Positions 40,001 to 47,689 of a stretch of DNA of 64,000 nucleotides are shown here, in pieces (the stretch's first letter is position 1; each line of letters opens with the position of its first letter). Position numbers and translations under genes: made by a program. The stretch lies in assembly GCA_016214785.1 (NCBI GenBank), contig JACRNV010000014.1, forward strand, positions 1-64,000, in the 5' to 3' direction. Under the pieces are notes generated by a model. That model was given only the letters and a program-made list of their open reading frames with translations. It had not been told where the DNA came from and searched no databases. The DNA is from Methanobacteriota archaeon. Lineage in GTDB: Archaea; Thermoplasmatota; Thermoplasmata; SG8-5; JACRNV01.

Positions 40001-40752
40001 TGTACTACAAGGGGAGCCAGTCCCTGGGCTATTCGGCCATCGCGATGGATAGGGAGAGCGGCGACGCGAAGAACGGCTCATACCTGGCCACGATTCCACA
40101 GCAAACTGCAGTTGGAGTAATCAGGTACTACATTTGGGCCAACGACACATCGAACAACACGGCCCAGACCACGGCGGCGGACATCGCCGTGAGCGACAGC
40201 ACGCCGCCTACGTTCCTTGGGGAGCCTACCCTGCAAATCCTGGACGACGGCTCGATTGAGATAAGGGTCAACGTCACGGACGACAACGGCATGGCGCGCG
40301 TCATCCTGCACTTCCTCCCCGTCGGGGGCTCGGGCTACATCGAGAAGGAGATGACCGGCGTGGGCGGGACGGAATACAGCGCCCACATCCTCGCCCAGGT
40401 GCGCACCGGGGATTTCAGGTACTACATCGAGGCTTTTGACGTATCGGGCAACATGAACAGCACGAAGGGGATGAACGGCGGCGAGCCGTACACCGTCCAC
40501 ATGGAGGGCAGCACCCCCGCGCCCGAGTACATCATCCTCGCCGTCGCCATAGTCGTCATCATAGGCTCCCTCGTCGCGCTGGCCTTAATCATCAGGGCCC
40601 GGCGCAGGAAGGGAGGCAGTGCCCGCGAGGATGCCACGCCCCTGAAAGACAGCGCGGCCGACGGCCAGGCTGCATCGCGCCCGGGCGGCGGCGACGGCAC
40701 CGTATCTGAGGATCCATCGACAAACAGGGACATGCCTGGGAAGAAGGGTTAG
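37045..40752 (+). CDS. surface protein with WD40 propeller nested in a sialidase-like propeller
   Basis: 1235 aa. A signal peptide (GSVILVAAIVCSGMLAALL) leads to sialidase/BNR-like blades (VVWVDTRD, IAVWQENVGGYWDVK, AVVWRDGRSDN). A WD40 array of about 325 residues follows (VTSVTFSPTGDRVAAAAEDGSVRIW, VSWSPDGSRLATAGWDFTVRIY and more). The interrupted blade then resumes at EYHIYCAVSSDAANTF and further blades follow to about residue 725. Next come a Big_5-like Ig domain (STGESGVSVFTSINLLFSEPV), Ig-like domains, and a C-terminal TM with basic tail (ARRRKGG). ATG 37045 has GGAGAG upstream. Likely an adhesin or binding scaffold; ligand unknown. Confidence 0.75.
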   Translation: MKGIGSVILVAAIVCSGMLAALLTVSDGVRADTYKANVLVNDMTFGSQSWPKCAIDSSGAMQVVWVDTRDTSPFGRIRYAYSSNNATSFLTPSIRVVPEAQVTGSQANPDVAIQNGTTIAVWQENVGGYWDVKAAARNGTASAFSQPITVNAWTNDSQEMPSVSNGGGRTAVVWRDGRSDNLVLITNANTGAVVWSLAHTATVTSVTFSPTGDRVAAAAEDGSVRIWSMATGALVRTLRDHTQRATSVSWSPDGSRLATAGWDFTVRIYDGATYAPASVLSNSENPINSMSWSPDGARLAVGHNGEGVYTGWSTPGFPEYRFNLTLWYLNGTLWEWGFVGTHNAPINGVEFSPDGKWVATGAGFPPGEGASMDNTVGIWNSTSGLLANIVPLGSCVNSISWWSDSVNMTAGLFNGTAPQFDAMNDLVHAWLVGHGGSVRAVDKSPAGESVATGSIDTTAKVWNATSGIATQNITSHATTVHTVAWSPDGALVASGSGNSLQYRRNEYHIYCAVSSDAANTFPVQKRVTKIGSMFTASPRVSVSGNGKIGVVWYDNHEGFFDIYYSSSVDGGLSFSDAVSAANGAVYSASMRYNPDVALDDGGVAHVAWHDGRGKVAFDERYDIYYSNSTNFSSTLAVSPTANYMNQSDPSISVSPNGANVYIAWREIGMQSDIKVGKSVNSGATWLAPDTVSDVAGGSKERPSAALLGSEMYVCWQDTRLGSADIFASTSAGPDTWPPSLTSHYPSTGESGVSVFTSINLLFSEPVNASTVGPRFALSGGGQVWNETNCAFAWSAYGDYVSITPNSSLKYSEAYSVIVKAGVSDLSGNPSASDAAWGFTTGSDVDAPRLSHNQRYLQVSYDQTLTLTVEAIETTGLSYVNAHTKGVADSTFSAHNMSYLAGNTWTYTVPEQGALGTIQYYFQSADANGYTSTLPENLSAVAPYSVAVIDPYVPVISHAPLAQARIMSPIQVRGNISDGIGVQSAFLYYKGSQSLGYSAIAMDRESGDAKNGSYLATIPQQTAVGVIRYYIWANDTSNNTAQTTAADIAVSDSTPPTFLGEPTLQILDDGSIEIRVNVTDDNGMARVILHFLPVGGSGYIEKEMTGVGGTEYSAHILAQVRTGDFRYYIEAFDVSGNMNSTKGMNGGEPYTVHMEGSTPAPEYIILAVAIVVIIGSLVALALIIRARRRKGGSAREDATPLKDSAADGQAASRPGGGDGTVSEDPSTNRDMPGKKG

Positions 40753-40765
40753 CGGAGGTTGTCGC

Positions 40766-42880
40766 GTGCGCATAGTCGATCTCCCTCTCCCAGATAACTA
40801 CATCGACGCTCTCGTGAAGGCCGGCTATTCCGATTTCTACCCTCCGCAGGCGGAGGCCATGCCCGCCGTGCTCGCCGGGAAAAGCGTCGTGCTGGCGGCG
40901 CCGACCGCGAGCGGGAAGTCGCTCGTCGCCTACGTCGCCTGCATGCAGCACGTCCTCAAGGGCGGTAAGGCGTTCTACATCGTGCCGCTGAGGGCGCTCG
41001 CGAGCGAGAAGCAGGCCGACCTCCGGGGCTTCGAGGGTCTGGGGATCAAGGTCGCCTACGCCGCAGGCGATTTCGACGGCCCGGACCCCACGCTGGAGAG
41101 GTACGACATCATTGTGGCCACGTCCGAGAAGGCCGACTCGCTCATGCGCCACAAGAGCCACTGGCTGAACGAGATTACGCTTGTCGTGGCCGACGAGGTC
41201 CATCTCATCACCGACCCGGACCGCGGCCCGACGCTCGAGGTCACGCTGGCGAAGTTCAGGAAGATGAACGCCGGCGCGCAGATAATCGCCTTGTCGGCGA
41301 CAATTAAGAACTCCAAAGAGCTGGCCGATTGGCTCGGCGCAGAGCACGTCTACAGCGAGTGGCGCCCCGTGCCACTGAAGGAAGGGGTCTATCTCGACGG
41401 CACAATATCGTTCAGCGATTTCACTAGCCGCGAAGTCGTAGGAGGCGCCCGCGACCCGGTGGAGCGAATGGTGCTGGACGTCGTCGCCGAGGGCGGCCAG
41501 GCGCTGGTCTTCGTCAACACGCGCCGCTCGTCCGAGAGCCTGGCCGGGAAGATATCGGGCGCGCTCCTGAAAGTGCTCGGCGAGGGGGAAAAGGATGCGC
41601 TTTCGGCCTTGGCAAAGGAGCTGGCCGAGTGCCAGGACGAGCCCACGTCCTTCGGCGACAGGCTCGTGATATGCGCCAGGGGCGGCGCGGCCTTCCACAA
41701 TGCGGGGCTGACGAACGCGCAGAGGACGAGGGTCGAGAAGGCCTTCAAGGAACGGGTGCTGAAGTGCATTATCGCGACACCGACGCTGGCCGCTGGCATC
41801 AACCTCCCCGCGCGGCGCGTTATCGTCCGCGATGTCCACCGGTACGACGCGAACTTCGGCAACGTGCCGATACCCATCATGGAAATCAAGCAGATGTGCG
41901 GCAGGGCGGGCAGGCCGCGGTTCGACAAGTACGGAGAGGCCGTCCTGATAGCGAAATCGGACTCCGAGCGCGAGCGTTTGATGGAGCGCTACCTGCTCTC
42001 CGACGCCGAGCCGGTCGTCTCGAAGCTCGGTGCCGAGCCTGCGCTGCGCACGCACATCCTCGCCGCCATCGCGACGGGGCAGGTCGCCGACCGCAGGTCG
42101 CTGGACGATTTCATCTCCGGCACATTCTTCTCGCATCAGCAGGACAAATGGAAGATAGACGCGGACATAGAGAACGTCCTCGAGTTCCTCTGCCAGGAGG
42201 GGCTCGTGCAGGATCGCCAGGGCCTGAGGCCGACGCAGTTCGGCAAGCGGACTTCGGACCTCTACATAGACCCTCTCTCGGCGGTCACGCTGAAGAAGGC
42301 CGTCGAGGAGTACGGCAAACTCGAGGGCGTGAGCAATCTGGCGCTGCTGCACTCCGTCTGCGCCACGCCCGACATCCAGGCGCTCTACCTGCGCACTGGC
42401 GACGACTGGGTCGAGGAGGCCGTCGATGCCAACAAGGGGCCTTTCCTCATCGGGCGCGCCAATGATTTCTTCCTCGCCGAGGTGAAGACGGCGGCGCTCA
42501 TCCACGACTGGATGGACGAGCGCAGCGAGAACCACATAGTCAACAGGTTCGGCATCGGTCCCGGCGACATCAGGTCGAAGGTCGAGAGCGCCGAGTGGAT
42601 TGCGTACTCCTTCGCGGAGCTTGCTAGGCTCTTCGGGAACGCCGAGCTGACTGAGCGGCTGCGGGTTCTCGTACTGCGCATCCAGAACGGCGTGAAGGAG
42701 GAGCTGGCGCCGCTGGTAAGGCTGCGCGGCATCGGGCGGATAAGGGCGCGCCTCCTGTTTCAGGCCGGGTACAAGAGCGCGACGGACATCGCGCAGGCCG
42801 ACGAGAAGAAACTGAGCGCGCTGCCGGGCATCGGGCCGAGGATAGCTGCGAGCATAAAGGGGCAGGCGGGACGTATATGA
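40766..42880 (+). CDS. hel308: Hel308 DNA helicase
   Basis: 704 aa Ski2-like superfamily 2 helicase acting at stalled forks, unwinding lagging strands 3' to 5'. Motifs: Q-region YPPQAEAM, Walker A APTASGKSL, motif II VADEVHLI, motif III LSATIKN, motif IV-V VNTRRSSESLAG and TPTLAAGINLPARRV, motif VI QMCGRAGRPR. Then a winged helix, ratchet and C-terminal helix-hairpin-helix (LRGIGRIRARLLFQ and LPGIGPRIAASI). Length is typical. The start is GTG 40766, with GGAGGTTG a few bases upstream. It starts 13 bp after the surface protein gene. Confidence 0.95.
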   Translation: MRIVDLPLPDNYIDALVKAGYSDFYPPQAEAMPAVLAGKSVVLAAPTASGKSLVAYVACMQHVLKGGKAFYIVPLRALASEKQADLRGFEGLGIKVAYAAGDFDGPDPTLERYDIIVATSEKADSLMRHKSHWLNEITLVVADEVHLITDPDRGPTLEVTLAKFRKMNAGAQIIALSATIKNSKELADWLGAEHVYSEWRPVPLKEGVYLDGTISFSDFTSREVVGGARDPVERMVLDVVAEGGQALVFVNTRRSSESLAGKISGALLKVLGEGEKDALSALAKELAECQDEPTSFGDRLVICARGGAAFHNAGLTNAQRTRVEKAFKERVLKCIIATPTLAAGINLPARRVIVRDVHRYDANFGNVPIPIMEIKQMCGRAGRPRFDKYGEAVLIAKSDSERERLMERYLLSDAEPVVSKLGAEPALRTHILAAIATGQVADRRSLDDFISGTFFSHQQDKWKIDADIENVLEFLCQEGLVQDRQGLRPTQFGKRTSDLYIDPLSAVTLKKAVEEYGKLEGVSNLALLHSVCATPDIQALYLRTGDDWVEEAVDANKGPFLIGRANDFFLAEVKTAALIHDWMDERSENHIVNRFGIGPGDIRSKVESAEWIAYSFAELARLFGNAELTERLRVLVLRIQNGVKEELAPLVRLRGIGRIRARLLFQAGYKSATDIAQADEKKLSALPGIGPRIAASIKGQAGRI

Positions 42881-42941
42881 TGTTTGACGACCTACTATCA
42901 GAGGTGCAGTTAAAATAGAAGCAGTCCATTTGCAGTGCAGC

Positions 42942-43023
42942 GCGGGGGTACCCGAGCGGCCAAAGGGGCAAGGCTTAGGACCTTGTGGTTAGTCCTTCGC
43001 CGGTTCAAATCCGGCCTCCCGCA
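42942..43023 (+). tRNA. tRNA-Leu(UAG)
   Basis: Acceptor GCGGGGG pairs with CTCCCGC (one G-U). Anticodon stem CAAGG/CCTTG encloses loop CTTAGGA, giving anticodon TAG. There is a long class II variable arm (TGGTTAGTCCTTC), T-arm GCCGG-TTCAAAT-CCGGC and discriminator A. No intron is needed. The last 15 bases are repeated 84 bp downstream. Confidence 0.95.
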
Positions 43024-43108
43024 TAGATTTATTATTCTAACAGAGGGAGGCCGGATAGGCCTAATTTAATAGCGTGAAAGGAATTAGGTCGTGTCCGGCC
43101 TCCCGCAT
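43010..43108 (+). repeat. duplicated tRNA-Leu 3' end with intervening hairpin (att-like)
   Basis: TCCGGCCTCCCGCAT is present at 43010-43024 (tRNA 3' end) and again at 43094-43108. Between them GGGAGGCCGGA (43045-43055) is the inverted form, and GGCCTAATT/AATTAGGTC extends the pairing, giving an imperfect hairpin of about 20 bp from 43045 to 43104. tRNA 3'-end direct repeats are the usual scar of integrase-driven insertion; no integrase gene is present here. Confidence 0.7.
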
Positions 43109-43122
43109 CCCAATTCGGTAAG

Positions 43123-44712
43123 ATGGAGTATAGTATGATATCGAAAATAGTAACGGTTGCAACCACTCTCCTCCTCCTCTCGATATTGTTCAGCGCCACT
43201 GCGCAACCCTCCGATTTGGGCTCTGTCTGGTCCGTCCAGAAGCTCGACATCAGCCAGGGCGATGTGGGTGACTTCTCGATGGTAATCGATTCCAAGGGGA
43301 ACCCCCATGTGTGCTACTACTACCGTCCGAACCAGAAGAGCAACATGCTGAGGTATGCCCGTTACGACGGGACGCGCTGGAAGGTCGAGACCGTGGACGA
43401 GCAGACCGGTGAGGGCAGCATTTCGTCCCCTTCTCTCAAACTCGATTCCAGGGACGTTCCGCACATCGCGTATGCCGATCTCAGCGCCGAGGCCTACGAT
43501 AGAGGCGGGACGCTCAAGTACCTCTCCCCGAATGGAAGCGCGTGGAAGAACGAAACTGTCGGCTACTTCGGCATTCTAGAATCCTTTTCATTTACGTTCG
43601 ACACACAGGACCAGCCGCACTTCGCAGTCCTCGATTACTCGCTTATTCGGAAGGGCTCGTTGGATCACATCACATTCACTGGGTTGAACTGGACGACTGA
43701 AGTAATCGATGTCGGGCTCCCATCCAGTAGCTTGACATCCATGGTCATTGACAGGCATGACAGGATTCATGTCGGTTATTCAGGAGTATCGTATCTGACC
43801 CCTATAGATACAAAGAACATCTTGAAGTACGCGCTCTTCGATGGAAGGTCGTGGAGGAACAGCACTATAGGAACTGGCTGCGATGTGGGAAGGACTTCGA
43901 TGGTACTGGATTCAAGCGAGAACCCTCTCATATGTTATTACGATAAAGGCAACACGTCGCTGAATTACGTATCCTTCAACGGTACAACCTGGGCTCACGA
44001 AACAATCGACAGCGCATGGGACGTCGGCGATCACTGCTCTCTGGCGCTGGACTCGGGAAACGAACCGCGCATCGCCTACTACCTGCGCAGCACATCCTCG
44101 GAATTCGTTGACGAGAGGCACAAAGAAGACCCCGCAGACATCAAGTGCGCCTACCGCTCGAACTCGACCTGGCGGACCGAGTTCGTCGAGGGCGCGAACT
44201 CGTTCACAGAGTCGATTGCGTTGGCGCTCGACCGCAACGACACTCCATACATCGTCCACAAGGGCTACGAGGCCGGCGGGCTGTTCGATTTCAGCACTTG
44301 CGCGAGGCTGCTGAAAAAAGTCCCTGCGGGACCGGGCCCCGAGCCAGGCGCAGATTCCGACAACGATTCCCTGCCGGATATGTGGGAGACGAAAAAAATC
44401 GGGAACCTGACATACTCGGGGGAAGATGACTCGGACGGCGATGGCTACACCAACTTCCAGGAGTACCAGGCTGGCACCGACCCGATGAACATCCTGACCA
44501 GGCCGAACTCTGTGGACAGAAGCGCCAGCCAAATCGATTACCGCATCGTGGCGGGCGTAGTTATCGTTACATTGGTCATCATCGCCGCCGTCATCGCAAT
44601 GTCGTCCTGCAGATGGAGGAAATCCGAGCCTACTGTCCGGGATGCGGCAACCTCCTCCAAACCCTCTCGAGATGAATCGCTGGAATCCCCTCCCCCGCCC
44701 CCCTCTGGATGA
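43123..44712 (+). CDS. secreted seven-unit propeller protein with EF-hand-like linker and C-terminal TM
   Basis: 529 aa. The signal peptide is TVATTLLLLSILFSATAQ. Seven related units follow with the pattern of SMVLDS..NP.I.YYD then LKYA.FDG..W (for example MVIDSKGNPHVCYYY, LKLDSRDVPHIAYAD, MVLDSSENPLICYYD). The linker DSDNDSLPDMWE and DDSDGDGYTNFQEYQAGTDP has calcium-binding-loop spacing. TM IVAGVVIVTLVIIAAVIAM and a basic, Pro-rich tail close the protein. ATG 43135 (GGAG six bases upstream) is an alternative start. Starts just after the duplicated tRNA-Leu end. Likely a cell-surface binding protein. Confidence 0.72.
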   Translation: MEYSMISKIVTVATTLLLLSILFSATAQPSDLGSVWSVQKLDISQGDVGDFSMVIDSKGNPHVCYYYRPNQKSNMLRYARYDGTRWKVETVDEQTGEGSISSPSLKLDSRDVPHIAYADLSAEAYDRGGTLKYLSPNGSAWKNETVGYFGILESFSFTFDTQDQPHFAVLDYSLIRKGSLDHITFTGLNWTTEVIDVGLPSSSLTSMVIDRHDRIHVGYSGVSYLTPIDTKNILKYALFDGRSWRNSTIGTGCDVGRTSMVLDSSENPLICYYDKGNTSLNYVSFNGTTWAHETIDSAWDVGDHCSLALDSGNEPRIAYYLRSTSSEFVDERHKEDPADIKCAYRSNSTWRTEFVEGANSFTESIALALDRNDTPYIVHKGYEAGGLFDFSTCARLLKKVPAGPGPEPGADSDNDSLPDMWETKKIGNLTYSGEDDSDGDGYTNFQEYQAGTDPMNILTRPNSVDRSASQIDYRIVAGVVIVTLVIIAAVIAMSSCRWRKSEPTVRDAATSSKPSRDESLESPPPPPSG

Positions 44713-44774
44713 GCCCGCCATTCAGTAGAAAACCATATCTTCTATGGCGCATTTCACCCTATGGGCGTGCAGCA

Positions 44775-45329
44775 ATGATCGAGATAAGGTTCCACGGCCG
44801 GGGGGGCCAGGGCGCAGTCGTGGCCTCGAACATCCTCGCCGACGCGGCGTTCCAGGAAGGTAAGTCCGTGGCGTCGTTCCCGTTCTTCGGGGTCGAGCGC
44901 AGGGGCGCGCCCGTCACGGCCTACACGCGCATAGATGATCGGCCGATACGAATCAAATCCAGTATATACAAGCCCAATTACGTCATCGTCATGGACCAGA
45001 CCCTTCTGAAGGCCGTTGACGTCTTGGCAGGGCTGAAGGACGACGGCGCGATCCTCGTCAACACTCAGAGGAAGCACGAGGAGATGGGCATCGACAGCAG
45101 GTTCAAGCTTGCGACTGTCAACGCCACTGGAATCGCCATCAAGCACAAGCTCGGCAGCAGGGAGGCGCCCATCGTGAACAGCGCCGTCCTGGGGGCTTTC
45201 GCGAAGGTATCCGGCCTTGTGAAGATCGACACGCTGGTGACCGCCATAATAGCGGCGGCCCCTTCGAAGAAGGAGGAGAACGCTCTCGCCGCCAAGGACG
45301 CATACGCGGAAACGGTGGTGCGCCAATGA
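44775..45329 (+). CDS. porG: 2-oxoacid:ferredoxin oxidoreductase gamma subunit (PorG-like)
   Basis: 184 aa. Starts [21 protein letters not shown], the invariant gamma-subunit motif, with [22 protein letters not shown] following. The longer 206-aa ORF start is unsupported; ATG 44775 fits family length. The gamma subunit binds CoA near the active site. Gene order gamma-delta-alpha-beta here is that of archaeal pyruvate synthase, but valine or other 2-oxoacid specificity cannot be excluded. The stop overlaps the delta gene by four bases. Confidence 0.9.
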
Positions 45330-45604
45330 CGACTAGAAAGGCCGCTCACAAGGACCTGCCGCGGATGCCGATAACAACGATCCCTTCGACCAAGGTCGTC
45401 ACGGGTTTCTGGCGCACGTTCAGGCCCACGCTCGACGAGTCGAAATGCATCAAGTGCCGCATCTGCTGGAAGTTCTGCCCCGACGTCTCGATTTCGATGA
45501 CCGACGATTCTTTCCCGGCCTTCGACTACGAGCACTGCAAGGGCTGCGGGATATGCGCGAACGAGTGCCCGAGGAAGGCGATAATCATGGTCATGGAGGA
45601 ATGA
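45326..45604 (+). CDS. porD: 2-oxoacid:ferredoxin oxidoreductase delta subunit (2[4Fe-4S] ferredoxin)
   Basis: 92 aa with two 4Fe-4S motifs: CIKCRICWKFCP and CKGCGICANECP. The N-terminal 40 residues are the usual non-cluster extension ([14 protein letters not shown]). It passes electrons from the catalytic alpha-beta core to external ferredoxin. ATGA overlap with the gamma gene; followed directly by alpha. Confidence 0.92.
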   Translation: MTTRKAAHKDLPRMPITTIPSTKVVTGFWRTFRPTLDESKCIKCRICWKFCPDVSISMTDDSFPAFDYEHCKGCGICANECPRKAIIMVMEE

Positions 45605-45606
45605 GG

Positions 45607-46788
45607 ATGCGCAAGGTCATCACCGGCAACTCGGCGTCGGCGTACGGCGCCAAAGTGTCGCGCGCGGAGGTCATAGCCGCCTACCCGATAACGCCGCAGA
45701 CGTCCATCGTCGAGAAGATCGCCGACTTCGTTGCCAACAAGGAGATGGACGCGAAGTTCATCAAGGTCGAGAGCGAGCACAGCGCGATGGCGGCGTGCAT
45801 CTCCGCCTCCATGGCCGGCGCGAGGACATACACGGCCACGTCGTCCCACGGGCTCCTGCTCATGCACGAGATGCTCATCTGGGCGTCGGGCTCCCGGGCT
45901 CCCGTAGTCATGTCGAACGTCAACCGCGCCAACGGCCCGCCGTGGAGCGTCTGGGCCGACCAGCACGACACTATGGCCCAGCGCGACACGGGCTGGATGC
46001 AGTTCTACTGCGAGAGCAACCAGGAAGTCCTTGACACCATCATCCAGGCGTACAGGGTCGGCGAGCAGCGCGACATCATGACCCCCTCCATAATCATCGA
46101 GGACGCGTTCGTGCTGTCGCACACCGCAGAGCCCGTGGACATCCCGGACATCGGGGTGGTCGACAAGTTCCTCCCGCCGTTCGACCCCCCGAGCAAGGTA
46201 ATACCCGGCGAGCCGTATGGTTATGGTTCCTTGGTCATGCCCGACCTCTACATGGACTTCAGGTACAAGATCGCGGAATCGATGGACCTGGCCAGGGACA
46301 GGCTCAGGCAGGTCGACAGAGACTTCCAGAAGCACTTCGGCAGGTCGTACGGCGGCCTCGTGGAGTTCTACGAGTGCGAGGGCGCCGACGCGGTCATTCT
46401 GACAGCGGGCACGGCCGCCAGCACCGCCAAGGACGTCGTCGACAAGATGCGCAGGGAAGGAAAGAAGGTCGGCGTTGCGAGGATGCGCGTCTTCAGGCCC
46501 TTCCCTTACGAGGAGGTGCGCAAGCTGGCGAAGATGGCCGGCGCCATCGGCGTTCTGGACCGCTCCTACTGCTTCGGCTACGCGGGCCCGATAGCGTGCG
46601 AGGTCATGGGCGCGCTTTACAACATCAGCGACAGGCCTCCCATCAGGAGCTACATCGCCGGCCTCGGCGGCAGGGACATAACCCCCGAGGTGCTGGAGCG
46701 GCTCTTCGACGAGATACTCGCATTCAAAGGCAAGGGGTCAGGCGAGGAAGTAAAGTGGGTCGACCTGAAGGGACTGGAGGGGCTCTGA
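45607..46788 (+). CDS. porA: 2-oxoacid:ferredoxin oxidoreductase alpha subunit (PorA-like)
   Basis: 393 aa. YPITPQTSIVEKIADF is the hallmark substrate-side motif, followed by KVESEHSAMAACI and ATSSHGLLLMHEML. The C-terminal domain contains KKVGVARMRVFRPFPYEEV and AIGVLDRSYCFGY. It works with the beta subunit in oxidative decarboxylation of a 2-oxoacid to acyl-CoA, or the reverse carboxylation. ATG 45607 is preferred over 45601 because GGAGGA is six bases upstream. Ends in a one-base overlap with beta (TGATG). Confidence 0.92.
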   Translation: MRKVITGNSASAYGAKVSRAEVIAAYPITPQTSIVEKIADFVANKEMDAKFIKVESEHSAMAACISASMAGARTYTATSSHGLLLMHEMLIWASGSRAPVVMSNVNRANGPPWSVWADQHDTMAQRDTGWMQFYCESNQEVLDTIIQAYRVGEQRDIMTPSIIIEDAFVLSHTAEPVDIPDIGVVDKFLPPFDPPSKVIPGEPYGYGSLVMPDLYMDFRYKIAESMDLARDRLRQVDRDFQKHFGRSYGGLVEFYECEGADAVILTAGTAASTAKDVVDKMRREGKKVGVARMRVFRPFPYEEVRKLAKMAGAIGVLDRSYCFGYAGPIACEVMGALYNISDRPPIRSYIAGLGGRDITPEVLERLFDEILAFKGKGSGEEVKWVDLKGLEGL

Positions 46789-47687
46789 TGGCCAAGGCCA
46801 CGATCCCGGAAGAGGAGCTGATGCTCTCGGGCCACGTCGGATGCCTCGGGTGCGGCGCGACGCTGACGATGCGCTACGTCCTCAAGGCCCTCGGAAAGAA
46901 CACCGTAATCAGCGTTCCCGCCTGCTGCTGGGCGGTCATGCCAGGCCCGTACCCTCTCAGGTGCCTGGAGATACCGATGCTCTACAACGCCTTCGAGACG
47001 ACGGGGGCGTCCATATCGGGCCTGCGGGCGGCGTACGACATGAAGGGCAGGCCGGACATCAACGTCCTCGGCTTCGCCGGCGACGGCGGCACCGCTGACA
47101 TAGGCATACAGTCGCTCTCCGGCGCCGTCGAGCGCGGGGACAACGTCTTCTACGTCATGTACGACAACGAGGCCTACATGAACACGGGCGTACAGCGCAG
47201 CTCATCGACGCCCTACGGCGCCTGGACGACCACGACGCCCGGCGGGACGACCGGGGACTGGAAGCGCCAGCCGAAGAAGAACATGATGGAGATCATGGTC
47301 GCGCACAGGATACCGTACGCAGCCACGGCCTCCGTCGCCTATCCCGAGGACATGGTGAAGAAGCTGCGCAAGGGCATCGACGTCAGGGGACCGAAGTTCT
47401 ATCACATATACGCCCCGTGCCCGACGGGCTGGCGCCTGTCGCCCGACAAGACGATAGAGATTTCAAAGCTGGCCACGGACTCTTGCATCTTCCCCATCTA
47501 CGAGGTCGAGAACGGCATCTACACCATCAACCGCAAGCCGGCCAAGAAGGTGCCGGTGCGCGACTACCTGCGGCTCCAGGGGAGGTTCAGGCATCTCGGA
47601 GAGGAAGAGTTGAATCGCATACAGGAAGCGGTCGACTGGGACTGGAAGCTTCTCCTCCGGAAGGAGGAGTTCATGAAGGACATGTGA
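46788..47687 (+). CDS. porB: 2-oxoacid:ferredoxin oxidoreductase beta subunit (TPP-binding, PorB-like)
   Basis: 299 aa. The proximal 4Fe-4S cysteines appear in HVGCLGCGATLTMRYV and VPACCWAV. The TPP/magnesium motif is GFAGDGGTADIGIQSL with DNEAYMNTG. The fourth cluster Cys is in HIYAPCPTGW. This is the catalytic subunit of the PorGDAB complex. Its start overlaps the alpha stop, completing a tightly coupled operon that continues into iorA two bases after the beta stop. Confidence 0.92.
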   Translation: MAKATIPEEELMLSGHVGCLGCGATLTMRYVLKALGKNTVISVPACCWAVMPGPYPLRCLEIPMLYNAFETTGASISGLRAAYDMKGRPDINVLGFAGDGGTADIGIQSLSGAVERGDNVFYVMYDNEAYMNTGVQRSSSTPYGAWTTTTPGGTTGDWKRQPKKNMMEIMVAHRIPYAATASVAYPEDMVKKLRKGIDVRGPKFYHIYAPCPTGWRLSPDKTIEISKLATDSCIFPIYEVENGIYTINRKPAKKVPVRDYLRLQGRFRHLGEEELNRIQEAVDWDWKLLLRKEEFMKDM

Positions 47688-47689
47688 GC

